The notes: generated by a model from the sequence alone, not told the origin. Positions 46,191 to 56,902 are shown, numbered from the stretch's first letter. The stretch is 64,000 nucleotides of DNA from Galactobacter caseinivorans (GCF_003640665.1 NZ_QQXL01000001.1:715720-779719), one strand, 5' to 3'. Made by a program: numbers and translations.

Positions 46191-48899
46191 ATGAATCCCG
46201 TCGACGTGATCAGCGTCATCATCCCGGTCTACAACCGCGAGGACTTCCTCGGCGCAGCGGTCGACTCTGTGCTGGCGCAGGACTGCGGTCTGGACCATGT
46301 TCAGCTTGTTCTCGTCAATGACGGGTCTACAGATGGCTCGGCCGCGCTCCTCGACGCCTACGCGCAGCAGTACCCTGAACAAGTTGTTGTGATGCACAAG
46401 GCGAACGGTGGTGTTTCCTCAGCGTTTAATGCTGGGTTGGAACTCGCGACCGGCGAAGTGGTCGGATTCTTGGGGTCGGATGACTATCTCTCCGATAACA
46501 CGCTTTCGTCCGTCCTCAAGTTCTACGCCCGGCACTGGGACCAAGTAGACATTGCTGCGATACCGATCGAAATGATCGGTGCTCGGTCGGGGCCACACTG
46601 GAATAACCGCAGAAGGTTCGCGAAAACGCGCGTCATCGACGTGAGTGTCGACTGGAGCAGCATCCAGATGGCGGGGGGTGGAACCTTCATCAAGCGCTCC
46701 ATCTTCGCCGACGAGGGACTGCGTTTTGATCCGGTCCTCTTCATGGCAGAGGATGCAACGCTCAATACGCAGGTCATCATGCGCCGCATGGCGTACGGAG
46801 TGATCTCCGAGGCGACATACTTCAACAGGAGATACGAAGCCGGCGGAGCGTCCTTGGTGGCGAGTAGCCATTTCAGGCCAGAGTATTACAACGAACTATT
46901 GGAGCATGCGGAACAACGCATATTGAATGATGCAATTGAAATGCACGGCCAAGTTCCGATGTATGTTCAGGCTGTTGTTCTCTACAATCTCATGTTCCGA
47001 TTCCGTGGTGATGTCAGCATGCTCAACGCGGAGCAGCTGGACGCATATAAGTCCAGAATGCGTCGATTGCTGGAACAAGTTTCAGTTAAGACTATTGCTT
47101 TGCACCCGACGACTGTCGAGCAACGAATCAACATGCTCAACCTCAGATCGGGCAATGCCCTCACAAGCAAGTTGTCATACTACGACGGGGTGTACTCCTA
47201 CGACGGGGTGCGAATTTACAGCCTCAATTATCGAAAACGGGTCGGCCACCGCGCAGCATCTGCCGAGGTGCAGGCGTTTGCGGTGCAGGGTGAGTCCCTT
47301 GAGATGCGCGGGACTATACGTTCCATTGACATCTCCTCGGATGTTTCCTATGAAGTGCTCATTGGCGATAGATCCTATCCTTTGGAACTGGGTGCAGCGA
47401 TTCAGCCCGGCACGGAATTTCTGAGTAACGAGGTACGGCGCGGACTGAGCTTTAGTCTTAAGGCAGAATTCCGTCGAAATGAGAAGATGCGGTTCGTCGC
47501 TAACGTTGCGAACGGAGTTGACGTCGACTCATTCAGGCTTCCCTTAATCTTTGGCAAGCACGCGGGGTTCGCGGGTGATAAGAACTCACTTGCTTTCAGG
47601 CATTCTGGCAGCGATGTGTTCAGGCAGGAAAATGCCACGTTGCTGAGGCGAAGGAAACTGAGCGGAAAAGGGGCTGACCTTAAGGCCGAGATCGGTTTCT
47701 TGCGTCGCTTGGACGGTGGCACCAAGAACGCGCGGGTGTGGGCACGGCGCCTGTCTGCGGTCCGACTGCGAGCGAGCTCACCGGGAAACATTTGGCTGCT
47801 CGCGGATCATAAGTCCGAAGCCGGCGATAATGCCGAGGCGTTGTTCAGGCACATTTGTGCTCATCCGGAGCTTGGCATTCATGCCGTCATGAGCCTGTCC
47901 AAGTCAGCCCCGCAATATGCCGCACTCTCAGCCTTAGGTGAAGTTGTCGAACCAGGCTCAACCAAATATTTTCGTAGATATTTCCAGGCATCGACGGTGT
48001 TGAACTCGTCCGCGGATGACTTCATGGTTCAGCCCCTCGCTGGAGACTTGAAGTATTTTGCCGACCTGGTGCCCCCAGTCTCCGTGTTCCTTCAACACGG
48101 CGTTATCCTTCATGACCTGAGCGGCTGGCTAAATTGGGCCAAGAAGGGGTTTGACGTTTTCGTCACATCAGCTGAGGCAGAACGTACCTCTATTCTTAAC
48201 GGCAGCTACGCGTATGGCGAGGACTCGCTGGCGTTGGTAGGGCTTTCCCGCTTCGACCGGCTGAATGACCGTCCGGAGCGACAGATTGTTGTGGCGCCGA
48301 CATGGCGTAAAGCGCTGGTGGGCGACCTTGACCCGCAGGTTGGCCGGAATGGCGCGCGTGACGACTTCGAAGAGAGCGCATATTTTCGCATGTGGCAGTC
48401 CGTTCTCGCAGATCAGCGATTGCTCCGCGGCCTGAAGGAATTTAACTACCGCTTAACTTTCGCACTGCATCCGTCGCACAGTGCTGAGACGGACAAGTTC
48501 AAGGGAGGTGAGGCCGTCACCATTGCACCTCACCCGCTGGACTATCGTGAGCTGCTTGAAACAAGTGCAGTGTTGGTCACGGATTATTCCTCCGTGGCCT
48601 TTGACTTCGCCTACATGCGAAAGCCAGTGGCTTATCTTCAGAACGATCGCGACGATTTTTATGCCTCTCATGCTCATCAGCTTGGGTACTTTTCGTTCGA
48701 GCGAGATGGGTTTGGCCCAGTTGCTGAGACGACCTCTGAGTTGGTGGACCACCTGCTGAAGCTGATGGCTGATGGGGCTGACATGGCGCCGACGTACCGG
48801 GAGCGCGCCGACGGCTTCTTCACGTACTCAGGCGGGGGCAACAGTGCCCGGCTGATTGACTTTCTGAAGCGACGTGAGGCCGGGGAGCTGTCCAGCTAG
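46191..48899 (+). CDS. Bifunctional GT2 glycosyltransferase / TagF-like glycerophosphotransferase
   Basis: A 902-residue fusion. Residues 1 to about 280 are a GT-A family 2 glycosyltransferase (VISVIIPVYNREDFLGAAVD, VNDGSTDGS, FLGSDDYLS). The middle (about 340-540) looks beta-rich and unassigned. The C-terminal third (about 560-890) matches CDP-glycerol:poly(glycerophosphate) glycerophosphotransferases (VFLQHGVILHDL, FVTSAEAERTSI, VVAPTWRKALV, LVTDYSSVAFDFAYMRKPVA). It probably adds a sugar and a polyol-phosphate to a wall polymer. Start ATG 46191 has AAGGA 4 nt upstream. Base use is clearly AT-richer than neighbours (25 G/C in 60 bases at 46921-46980), suggesting horizontal transfer. Confidence 0.85.
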   Translation: MNPVDVISVIIPVYNREDFLGAAVDSVLAQDCGLDHVQLVLVNDGSTDGSAALLDAYAQQYPEQVVVMHKANGGVSSAFNAGLELATGEVVGFLGSDDYLSDNTLSSVLKFYARHWDQVDIAAIPIEMIGARSGPHWNNRRRFAKTRVIDVSVDWSSIQMAGGGTFIKRSIFADEGLRFDPVLFMAEDATLNTQVIMRRMAYGVISEATYFNRRYEAGGASLVASSHFRPEYYNELLEHAEQRILNDAIEMHGQVPMYVQAVVLYNLMFRFRGDVSMLNAEQLDAYKSRMRRLLEQVSVKTIALHPTTVEQRINMLNLRSGNALTSKLSYYDGVYSYDGVRIYSLNYRKRVGHRAASAEVQAFAVQGESLEMRGTIRSIDISSDVSYEVLIGDRSYPLELGAAIQPGTEFLSNEVRRGLSFSLKAEFRRNEKMRFVANVANGVDVDSFRLPLIFGKHAGFAGDKNSLAFRHSGSDVFRQENATLLRRRKLSGKGADLKAEIGFLRRLDGGTKNARVWARRLSAVRLRASSPGNIWLLADHKSEAGDNAEALFRHICAHPELGIHAVMSLSKSAPQYAALSALGEVVEPGSTKYFRRYFQASTVLNSSADDFMVQPLAGDLKYFADLVPPVSVFLQHGVILHDLSGWLNWAKKGFDVFVTSAEAERTSILNGSYAYGEDSLALVGLSRFDRLNDRPERQIVVAPTWRKALVGDLDPQVGRNGARDDFEESAYFRMWQSVLADQRLLRGLKEFNYRLTFALHPSHSAETDKFKGGEAVTIAPHPLDYRELLETSAVLVTDYSSVAFDFAYMRKPVAYLQNDRDDFYASHAHQLGYFSFERDGFGPVAETTSELVDHLLKLMADGADMAPTYRERADGFFTYSGGGNSARLIDFLKRREAGELSS

Positions 48900-48944
48900 C
48901 AAGGTCGGCCAGCGCTGCCGGGTGACGGATTCCCGGCGTAGATA

Positions 48945-48991
48945 GCGAGCGGGGGTGGGGAGAGCATGATGCTCTCCCCACCCCCGCTCGC
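48945..48991. terminator. Perfect 22-bp bidirectional hairpin terminator
   Basis: The arms 48945-48966 and 48970-48991 are exact complements (starting gcgagcgggggtgggg) with a 3-nt loop. It separates the convergent glycopolymer operon and ABC permease gene. Confidence 0.85.
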
Positions 48992-49004
48992 GTTGGTCCC
49001 TGTC

Positions 49005-51610
49005 CTACTCGACCGCGAGCCCCTCCACGGGGGAGAGCTTCGCGGCGCGGCGTGCGGGCAGCACGCTGGCCAGGACTGCCGCGCCCACGGCGATCGCCAA
49101 GACCACCAGGATCCACAACCACGGCATGGAGATGACGAAGCCACCCATGGAGAGCGTGGCGGAGCGTGCCCCGACGAGGCCGTAGATGGAGCCGAGCACA
49201 ATGCCGAGCACCGCGGCGGCGCCCGCGATGAGCGCGGCCTCCAGGGCTAGCATGCGTCGCAACTGACGCTTGGTCAGGCCAAGGGCCCGCAGGAGCGAGT
49301 TCTCCCTTGTCCGCTCGGTCACGGAGAGCGAGAGCGTATTGCTGACGCCGATCAGGGCAATCACCACGGCCACCGCGAGCAACGCGGAGACCACCATCAA
49401 CAAGGTGTCGATGATCGTGGAGGCGGTCTGCCGGATGGGCAGCGCACCGGAGACGGAATTGGTGTCCGTGTTGGTCGCCGTCACGATGGACTGCACCAGC
49501 TCGCCAGCGCTCACGCTGTCATCAGCCTTGGCCCAGATGCCATCGCCGCCAGCCGCCGCGAGTGCCTTGGCCGGCAGCTCGGTAGTGCCAAGCTGAGCCA
49601 GCGTGTCTCCTGAGACCAGGAAGCTGCCCTCGGGAGCGGAGGCGTCCTTATCCACGGGAAGCACGTGCTTCTCGCCATCGCCACCCACCACGGTGATCTC
49701 CGTTTCGGAGCTGGAGGCGGCGTTTGCGCCCACGGCGATGCTGCCGGACTTGGGAAGCACCACGCTGTCAGTCATGACCGAATCGAGGATCTGCTGGTTG
49801 GCGCCATAAACCGGGAAGCATTGCGCGGCGGAGCCGCGTGCAGCCTTGGCGCTGGCGACGCAATCCGGGGTGGTGGCCACGACCTTGATCAGCGCAGCGT
49901 TGTCCACACCGTTGAGCCCGGCCACCTTCTGCGCGTCCTGCGCGTTGAGGGTCTTCTTCCCCGCGCCAGTGTCGGCACCGGGGGCGCCCTGGATGTCGCC
50001 GGAGCTCTGGCCCCGCACCAACAGGTCAACCGGGTACTGCTTGGCCAGCTGAGCGTTGAGGGTGGAGCGCGCGGTGGTGGCGCCAACCATCATCATGACC
50101 ACCAGGGTCACGCCCAGCAGCAACGCGGTGCCGATGGCCGCGGTGCGCTGCGGGTGGCGCAGGGCGTTGAGCCCGGCCAAACGCCCGCCCACCTGGGCGC
50201 CGAAGGGGCGCGCCATCTGGCGCACGGTCCACGGGATCAGGAGCGTGCCGAGCATGAGCACGCCGATGAAGCTCAGCAGGCCGCCGATGAAGGCTGCGGC
50301 GAAGCTGGTCGCCATGGTGTCCTCGCCGCCGGTGACGCCGAAGTACATGGCCACGGCGCCACAGATCACCAGGAGCAACCCGATGACGATGCGGGTGGTG
50401 CCGCGCGAGCTGCGGGCCGTGACCGTCTCCTGCGGGCGCAGGGCGGCCAGGGGGGACACGCGGGTGGCGGCCATGGCCGGGCGGGCGGAGGCAAGCACCG
50501 TCACGAGCAGGCTCACGATCACACCCACCACCAGCGGCCACACGGCAAAGCCGAAGGTGATGTACGGCAGATCAAAGGCACTGGAGACAATGGCGACGCC
50601 GCCCCAGACCACGCCGAGCGCAAGCACCAGACCCACCAGGCCACCAATGAGGCCAACGATCAGGGCCTCACCGATCACCATGCGGCGAATCTGACCGCGG
50701 CGGGCGCCGAGCGTCCGCAACAAGGCCAGCTCACGGGTGCGCTGCGCCAGGATGACGGAGAACGTATTGGAGACCACAATCACCGTGACCACGAGCGCGA
50801 TCCCGGCGAATGCGCCAAGCACCCAGGTCAGCATGTCGGTGCCGCCGGAGAGCTCCGCGACGGTCGCCGAGACGGCCTCTTGCGGGGAGCTCACGGTCGG
50901 GTCCAGCAGCCCAAGTGCCTTGTACTGCTCCTGCAACTCAGGGGCAAGATCCGCGGCACTGCCGCTGCTGATCTTGGCCAGCAGCATGTTCACGCCCAGG
51001 CCAAGCTTCAGGTCCTTGGCGGTCTGGCTTGTGAGCTGCAGGGCCGGATAGCCGGCCCCTGAGAGGTCCTGAGGATCCGCGCGCAGCCCACTGATGGTCA
51101 GGGACTTGAAGGTCTTTTCGGTGGAACCGAAGGAGGCAATCTTGACCTGATCGCCAACCTTCAGGCCTGCGCGCGTGGCGGCGTCCTTGTTCACCGTGAT
51201 CTCGTTGAGCCCGGGGTCCTTGCCCTCGGTCAGCTCTTGACCAAACAGGGAGGCGTCTCCCTCAAGGCCGGTGACCAAGACGGTCTGAGTCCCCAGCTTG
51301 CCGAGCTCGGCGGACATCATGCCGCTGGACAGGGCCAGCGTTTGGCTCACGCTGGAGGAATCCTCGAGGGGCTTGCTCAGCTGCTTGGCGCTGAACGTTT
51401 TGCCTCCATCCCCCTCCTGCATGTTCACATTGGGCTGGACCACCACGTCTGACTTGGAGTAGGTCTGGCCCACGCTGGCGCCCAGAGTGGACTTGATGGA
51501 GGTGCCGACGTAGAGAGTGGCGGTCAGGAAGGCCACACCAATGGTGATGGCCGCAATGACAGCGACGTAGCGGCGTCGATACGCCACCACGTTGGCTTTG
51601 ACGAGGGTAT

Positions 51611-51614
<4 letters not shown>
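49005..51614 (-). CDS. ABC transporter permease, FtsX/MacB family
   Basis: An 869-residue membrane protein with duplicated FtsX domains: an N-terminal TM (VIAAITIGVAFLTATLYVG), a large extracellular domain, three TMs (about residues 255-375), then a second TM, extracellular domain and last three TMs. A conserved FtsX element is visible (RTRENSLLRALGLTKRQLRR; an equivalent copy is RTRELALLRTLGARRGQIRR). It ends LPARRAAKLSPVEGLAVE. It starts with GTG 51614 overlapping the ATPase stop (GTGA), so the two are coupled. Such transporters export peptides or act in envelope stress; substrate unknown. Confidence 0.92.
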
Positions 51615-52378
<764 letters not shown>

Positions 52379-52384
52379 AGAACC

Positions 52385-52390
52385 AACGTA
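52385..52390 (-). promoter_or_regulatory. -10 element, probable leaderless promoter of the ABC ATPase gene
   Basis: On the minus strand TACGTT ends 6 nt before the ATG at 52378. It lies in the 96-nt gap after the response regulator gene, so the transporter can be expressed apart from the regulator. Confidence 0.45.
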
Positions 52391-52474
52391 CTGACCTCCC
52401 CGTCGCTAGGGCGTCAGGCGTCGGCATGAACCGGCGGCTCCGGCGTCAGACCGCGGTATGACCCGCGGGTGCGC

Positions 52475-53176
52475 TCACGCGCTGACAACACCCGTTTCGT
52501 AGGCAATCAGCACGGCCTGAACCCGGTCGCGGGCGCTGAGCTTGGACAGGATGCGACCCACGTGGGTCTTGACCGTGGCCTCTGAGAGGAACAGGTCAGA
52601 GGCAATCTCGGTATTGGAGCGTCCGTTGGCGATCAGCTCAAACACCTCGCGTTCGCGCGCCGTCAGGGACGCCACCCCGGCCTCAGACTGGGGGGACGCG
52701 CTGGAGGTGCGCCGCAGCAGCGGGACCATGTGGTTGAGCAGGCGCCGGGTGGTGGTGGGGGCCACCACGCTGCCGCCGTCGTGGACCGTGCGGATCGCGG
52801 AGAGCAGTTCCTCCGGCGGAGCATCCTTGAGCAGGAAGCCGCTGGCGCCGGCCTTGACCGCGTCCAGCGCATACTCGTCCAGATCAAAGGTGGTCAGGAT
52901 CAGCACGCGCGGGCCGCCCTCGCGGGCCGTGATCTCACCCTCATCTGTGCCGAGCAGGATCTGCGTGGCCTGGATGCCGTCCATCTCTGGCATGCGGATG
53001 TCCATGAGGACCACATCGGCGTGGGCCACCGCCGAGCTGGCGACCGCCTCACGACCGGAGGCCACCTCCGCCACCACCTCAAGGTCAGGCTGGGAGTCAA
53101 TGAGCATCTTGAAGCCACTGCGCACCAGGGTCTGGTCATCCACAAGTGCCACTCGGATGGGGGAATCGGGGGACAT
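52475..53176 (-). CDS. Response regulator, NarL/LuxR family
   Basis: A 233-residue regulator. Receiver domain: acidic pair in LVDDQTL, phospho-acceptor Asp59 in VVLMDIRMPEMDG, Lys in FLLKDAPPEELL. A C-terminal LuxR-type helix-turn-helix (LTAREREVFELIANGRSNTE, IASDLFLSEATVKTHVGRIL) follows a Ser-rich linker. The start ATG shares its A with the kinase TGA stop, so kinase and regulator are coupled. The likely target is the downstream ABC transporter, as in many actinobacterial antibiotic-sensing modules, but no operator is evident. Confidence 0.94.
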   Translation of the reverse strand: MSPDSPIRVALVDDQTLVRSGFKMLIDSQPDLEVVAEVASGREAVASSAVAHADVVLMDIRMPEMDGIQATQILLGTDEGEITAREGGPRVLILTTFDLDEYALDAVKAGASGFLLKDAPPEELLSAIRTVHDGGSVVAPTTTRRLLNHMVPLLRRTSSASPQSEAGVASLTAREREVFELIANGRSNTEIASDLFLSEATVKTHVGRILSKLSARDRVQAVLIAYETGVVSA

Positions 53177-54381
53177 CAGATCTCCTGGTATGGAAGGAAC
53201 ACGGTGACGGAATAGCCCCCGCCGCCGCGCGGGCCAAAGTTTGCGGTGCCGCCGTAGAGCTGCGCGCGCTCGCGCATGCCCTGTTGGCCCCGTCCCAGGC
53301 CGTCCGTGGGGGTGGGGCCACGCCCATCATCCACCACGCTGAGCGTGAGGCCGCGTTGGGTCCAGGTCAGGTCAAGGCTTGAGGTGGCGCCGCGTCCGGC
53401 GTGCTTGAGCACATTGGTGAGCGCCTCCTGGGCGGCACGGTAGGCGGTCAGCTCCGCGCCGGAGGGTAGCCCGCGCGCCGGGGTGCCGCGCACGGTGTAG
53501 GCCACGGCGAGGCCTGCCGCGCGGGTGCTGTCCACCAGCTCTCCCAGGCGTTCAAGGCTGGGGGCCGGCGCCTTGGGGGCCGCGTCGTCATCATCCGCGC
53601 GGAGCACGCCCAGGAGGGAGCGCATCTCCCGCAGGGCGGAACGGCCGGTCTCCGAGATGGTTCCGAGGGTCTTGGGGGCCACCTCGGGATCCGCTGCGGC
53701 CGCGTACCGTGCGCCGTCTGCCTGGGCGATGATCACGGAAAGCGAGTGCGCCACTACGTCGTGCATCTCCCGCGCAATGCGGCGGCGTTCGTCCGCGGCT
53801 GCCAGGGCGCGCTCCTGTTCCTGTTCCTGTTCCAACCGCCGGGCCCGGTCCTCGATGGCCTCCACCGCGAGCCTGCGCGTGCGGTGCAGATCGCCGCTGA
53901 CCCAGGCAATGACGCAGATGAGCAGGTGGAAAAGGACCAGGGCGCCAAAGGTCGCGGCGTCCTCCACGCGGAAGGGACGCACCCACAGGGCGGCGCCCAG
54001 GAAGGAACCGATGGCGGAACAGACCACGGCCCATCGGGAGTCGGTGCGCGTGCCGTACGCGGTGACGGAGTAGGCAATCACGGGGATCACCAGGTCCATG
54101 AAGATGAACTCACGCACCGTGATGACCTGGAGCAGGCCGGCTCCAGTGGTGACCCAGAGCGCCCGGCGTGGGTGCGTGCGGCGCTCCGAGAAGGCCCAAG
54201 CGATCCCGGCGCCGCTGATCAACATCCCAAAGACGAGGACCAGGGTGGCTGTCTGGTCCATGCCATAGCCCGTGCCAGCGACGGCGGGGGCGGAGACCAG
54301 GAACAGCAAGACGGCGATGGTGGCGTCCACCCGACCGGGATGCGAACGCACCCACGCGTCGAGTCTGCGGTGCCACTTCAT
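53176..54381 (-). CDS. Sensor histidine kinase
   Basis: A 401-residue kinase. The N-terminal half has about five or six hydrophobic helices with almost no extracellular domain, an intramembrane-sensing layout. A Glu/Gln-rich coil (RRLEQEQEQERALAAADERR) leads to the HisKA_3 domain with His207 in REMHDVVAHSLSVI. The ATPase domain has YRAAQEALTNVLKHAG (N box) and VVDDGRGPTP. It partners the coupled response regulator and likely senses envelope or antibiotic stress with the adjacent ABC transporter. The start appears leaderless. Confidence 0.93.
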   Translation of the reverse strand: MKWHRRLDAWVRSHPGRVDATIAVLLFLVSAPAVAGTGYGMDQTATLVLVFGMLISGAGIAWAFSERRTHPRRALWVTTGAGLLQVITVREFIFMDLVIPVIAYSVTAYGTRTDSRWAVVCSAIGSFLGAALWVRPFRVEDAATFGALVLFHLLICVIAWVSGDLHRTRRLAVEAIEDRARRLEQEQEQERALAAADERRRIAREMHDVVAHSLSVIIAQADGARYAAAADPEVAPKTLGTISETGRSALREMRSLLGVLRADDDDAAPKAPAPSLERLGELVDSTRAAGLAVAYTVRGTPARGLPSGAELTAYRAAQEALTNVLKHAGRGATSSLDLTWTQRGLTLSVVDDGRGPTPTDGLGRGQQGMRERAQLYGGTANFGPRGGGGYSVTVFLPYQEI

Positions 54382-54387
54382 GCCTTA

Positions 54388-54393
54388 AGCCTA
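54388..54393 (-). promoter_or_regulatory. -10 element, probable leaderless promoter of the histidine kinase gene
   Basis: On the minus strand TAGGCT ends 6 nt before the ATG at 54381; the AAGG between is too close to the ATG to act as a Shine-Dalgarno. Confidence 0.5.
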
Positions 54394-54454
54394 AAGGCGC
54401 CGGCTCACCCGCAGCGTCCCTCCACGGGATGACGCGCCGCACACCCCTCCCGTT

Positions 54455-54471
54455 GTCCATCATGTGAGATG
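54455..54471 (+). promoter_or_regulatory. Motif shared with the ilvB promoter (GTCCAT-N4-TGAGATG)
   Basis: Identical to the ilvB motif at all 13 fixed bases with the same spacing. Here it ends 2 nt before the -35 (TTGACC), a plausible operator position. Confidence 0.45.
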
Positions 54472-54473
54472 TG

Positions 54474-54504
54474 TTGACCAGTATGCGGACGCCGTCTTTA
54501 GGGT
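54474..54504 (+). promoter_or_regulatory. leuB promoter, leaderless
   Basis: -35 TTGACC (54474-54479) and -10 TAGGGT (54499-54504) with a 19-nt spacer; the -10 ends 6 nt before the ATG at 54511. No Shine-Dalgarno in the usual position. Confidence 0.5.
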
Positions 54505-54510
54505 GGTGAC

Positions 54511-55578
54511 ATGACGAGGAACATCGACCTGGCAGTGATTCCCGGAGACGGCATTGGTCCGGAGGTGGTGGAGCAGGCCGTGCGCGTGGTGGAGGCCGTC
54601 CTCGCGGACACGGACACCGGCGTGAGCCTGACCGAATACGAGCTGGGCGCTCACCACTGGCTCGCCACGGGGGAGACGCTCTCGGATGCCACGCTGGAAT
54701 CCCTGCGCGGTCACGAGGCCATCCTGTTTGGTGCGGTCGGCGCGGCGCCGGGGGACACGCGCGTGCCCTCCGGTCTCATTGAACGCGAGCTGCTGCTCAA
54801 GCTGCGCTTCAGCCTTGATCACTGCGTGAACCTGCGCCCCTCCCGCCTGTATCCGGGCACCGGATCGCCGCTAAGGAATCCGGGGCAGATCGATTTTGTG
54901 GTGGTCCGCGAGGGCACCGAGGGCCCCTATGTGGGCAACGGCGGCGTGATCCGTCAGGGCACGGAGTTTGAGATCGCCACGGAGGTCTCGCTCAACACCG
55001 CCCACGGCGTGCGGCGGGTGGTCAGGGACGCGTTTGAGCGGGCGGCCGCGCGCCCACGCCACAAGCTCACGCTGGTGCACAAGCACAACGTGCTGGTGCA
55101 CGCCGGTCACCTGTGGCGCCGCACGGTGGAGGAAATAGCGCCGGACTTCCCCGAGGTCGCCGTAGATTACCTCCATGTGGATGCCGCCACCATCTTCTTG
55201 GTCACGGACCCCGCGCGCTTTGACGTGATCGTGACGGACAACCTCTTTGGCGACATCCTCACGGACCTGGCCGGTGCGGTCACCGGCGGGATTGGCCTGG
55301 CCGCCTCCGGGAATATCAACCTGGACGGAACGGCGCCGTCCATGTTTGAGCCGGTGCACGGCTCCGCGCCGGACATTGCGGGTCAGGGGATCGCGGATCC
55401 CACCGCGGCGATCCTGTCCGCGGCACTGATGCTGCACCACCTAGGGCTCGACGACGCGGCGGTGCGGATCGAGCAGGCCGTCGCCAACGACGTCGAGCAG
55501 CGTTCCGGGACGAAACCCCGCGGCACCGCCGCTGTGGGCGACTCCATCGTGGCCGCGCTGCGCGGCGTCACTGTGTGA
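54511..55578 (+). CDS. leuB: 3-isopropylmalate dehydrogenase
   Basis: A 355-residue enzyme that oxidatively decarboxylates 3-isopropylmalate in leucine synthesis. Family blocks: [15 protein letters not shown], the Arg-bearing loop [35 protein letters not shown], catalytic Lys in LVHKHNVL, metal Asp in [13 protein letters not shown] and nucleotide loop [14 protein letters not shown]. The length and GTEGPYVG loop fit the actinobacterial LeuB subfamily; a tartrate/malate dehydrogenase relative is a less likely alternative. The ATG is leaderless and the ilvB-like motif sits upstream. ilvE follows after 121 bp. Confidence 0.95.
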   Translation: MTRNIDLAVIPGDGIGPEVVEQAVRVVEAVLADTDTGVSLTEYELGAHHWLATGETLSDATLESLRGHEAILFGAVGAAPGDTRVPSGLIERELLLKLRFSLDHCVNLRPSRLYPGTGSPLRNPGQIDFVVVREGTEGPYVGNGGVIRQGTEFEIATEVSLNTAHGVRRVVRDAFERAAARPRHKLTLVHKHNVLVHAGHLWRRTVEEIAPDFPEVAVDYLHVDAATIFLVTDPARFDVIVTDNLFGDILTDLAGAVTGGIGLAASGNINLDGTAPSMFEPVHGSAPDIAGQGIADPTAAILSAALMLHHLGLDDAAVRIEQAVANDVEQRSGTKPRGTAAVGDSIVAALRGVTV

Positions 55579-55589
55579 GCCGCATCGCA

Positions 55590-55595
55590 TAGTCT
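55590..55595 (+). promoter_or_regulatory. Candidate -10 of ilvE
   Basis: TAGTCT lies just after the leuB stop and would give a leader of about 98 nt before the ilvE GTG. No clear -35; cotranscription with leuB is the alternative. Confidence 0.3.
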
Positions 55596-55699
55596 GTTCG
55601 TGTCAGCTCGTCGCGCGGCACGCATCACCCCGCGGCCGTCCAGCGTCGCCATCCCTGTCCCAGCCCGCCGGCCGGGGGCCTCACACAAAGGAAGCATCC

Positions 55700-56788
55700 G
55701 TGAGCACTGTGGAGTTTGCCCAGCACCTCTCCGATCACCGCGTCTCCGAGCAGGAGCGCACCAAGATCCTGCAGAACCCGGGTTTTGGCAACTTCTTCAC
55801 CGACCACACTGCCGTGATCGATTGGAGCGCTGACGCAGGCTGGCATAACGCCCGCGTGGAGCCCTATGGGCCCATCAGCCTTGACCCTGCGGCCTCCGTG
55901 CTCCATTACGGGCAGGAGGTCTTTGAGGGACTCAAGGCCTACCGCCACGAGGACGGCTCCGTGCGCACCTTCCGCCCGGGGAAGAACGGTGAGCGCATCA
56001 ACGCCTCCGCCCGCAGGCTTGCGTTGCCGGAGCTGCCCGTGGAGCACTTTGTGGAGGCCGTGCGCCAGCTGGTCGCGGTGGACCAGGACTGGGTTCCCTC
56101 CGGAGACGGCGAGGCCCTGTACCTGCGCCCCTTCATGATCGCCACCGAGGCGTTCCTTGGGGTGCGCCCCGCCCGCGAGGTGAGCTTCCGCGTGATTGCC
56201 TCACCCGCAGGCAACTACTTTGGCGGCGAGCTGCACGCCGTGCCGATCTGGCTCTCCCAGAACTTTGCCCGCGCCGGCCACGGCGGCACCGGAGAGGCCA
56301 AGTGCGGCGGCAACTACGCCGCATCGCTTGCCGCGCAGATGGAGGCGGAGGCCCACGGCTGCCCGCAGGTGCTCTTCCTTGACCCCACGGATGACTTCTC
56401 TGTGGAGGAACTGGGCGGGATGAACGTGTTCTTTGTCCTGGAGGGCGGCACGCTGGTGACCCCGCGCCTCAACGGCAATATCCTGCACGGGATCACCCGA
56501 GACTCCGTGTTGCAGCTGGCCCGGGAAATGGACCTGACGGTGGAGGAGCGCAAGTTCACCCTCGACGAGTGGCGCGAGGCCGTGGCCAACGGCACCCTCA
56601 AGGAGGCCTTTGCCTGCGGCACCGCCGCCGTGATCACCCCCATCGCGGAACTGCGCAGTGCCGAGGGCACCATGGTGCTCCCCGAAACCACCTCTGACTC
56701 CGTGTGGGGAAGCATCCGCGCCAAGCTCCTCGGCGTGCAGCGCGGAACCGTGGAGGACACTCACGGCTGGCTGACGCGCCTGGTCTGA
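55700..56788 (+). CDS. ilvE: Branched-chain amino acid aminotransferase
   Basis: A 362-residue fold-type IV PLP enzyme that makes leucine, isoleucine and valine from their keto acids with glutamate. Lys201 in GTGEAKCGGNYAASL is the PLP lysine; VLHYGQEVFEGLKAYR and YLRPFMIATEAFLGV are conserved, and the C-terminal TAAVITPIAEL binds phosphate. Length and blocks match the class II (mitochondrial/actinobacterial) BCAT. Start GTG 55700 has AAGGAAG 5 nt upstream. It completes the pathway with ilvBNCD and leuB in the window. Confidence 0.97.
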   Translation: MSTVEFAQHLSDHRVSEQERTKILQNPGFGNFFTDHTAVIDWSADAGWHNARVEPYGPISLDPAASVLHYGQEVFEGLKAYRHEDGSVRTFRPGKNGERINASARRLALPELPVEHFVEAVRQLVAVDQDWVPSGDGEALYLRPFMIATEAFLGVRPAREVSFRVIASPAGNYFGGELHAVPIWLSQNFARAGHGGTGEAKCGGNYAASLAAQMEAEAHGCPQVLFLDPTDDFSVEELGGMNVFFVLEGGTLVTPRLNGNILHGITRDSVLQLAREMDLTVEERKFTLDEWREAVANGTLKEAFACGTAAVITPIAELRSAEGTMVLPETTSDSVWGSIRAKLLGVQRGTVEDTHGWLTRLV

Positions 56789-56889
56789 GCCCGGTGCTCT
56801 GAGCCCGGTGCTCTGGTTCTAGCCGGCCAGATTTTTGTCTCCCACGCCGTCTTCAGCCGCGCTTGCGGCGCACGCATGGCCCCGGTCGC

Positions 56890-56895
56890 TAAGAT
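56890..56895 (+). promoter_or_regulatory. -10 element, probable leaderless promoter of galE
   Basis: TAAGAT ends 7 nt before the ATG at 56903. The spacing picks this ATG over the in-frame ATG at 56876, which lies upstream of the -10. Confidence 0.5.
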
Positions 56896-56902
56896 CGGGG
56901 CC

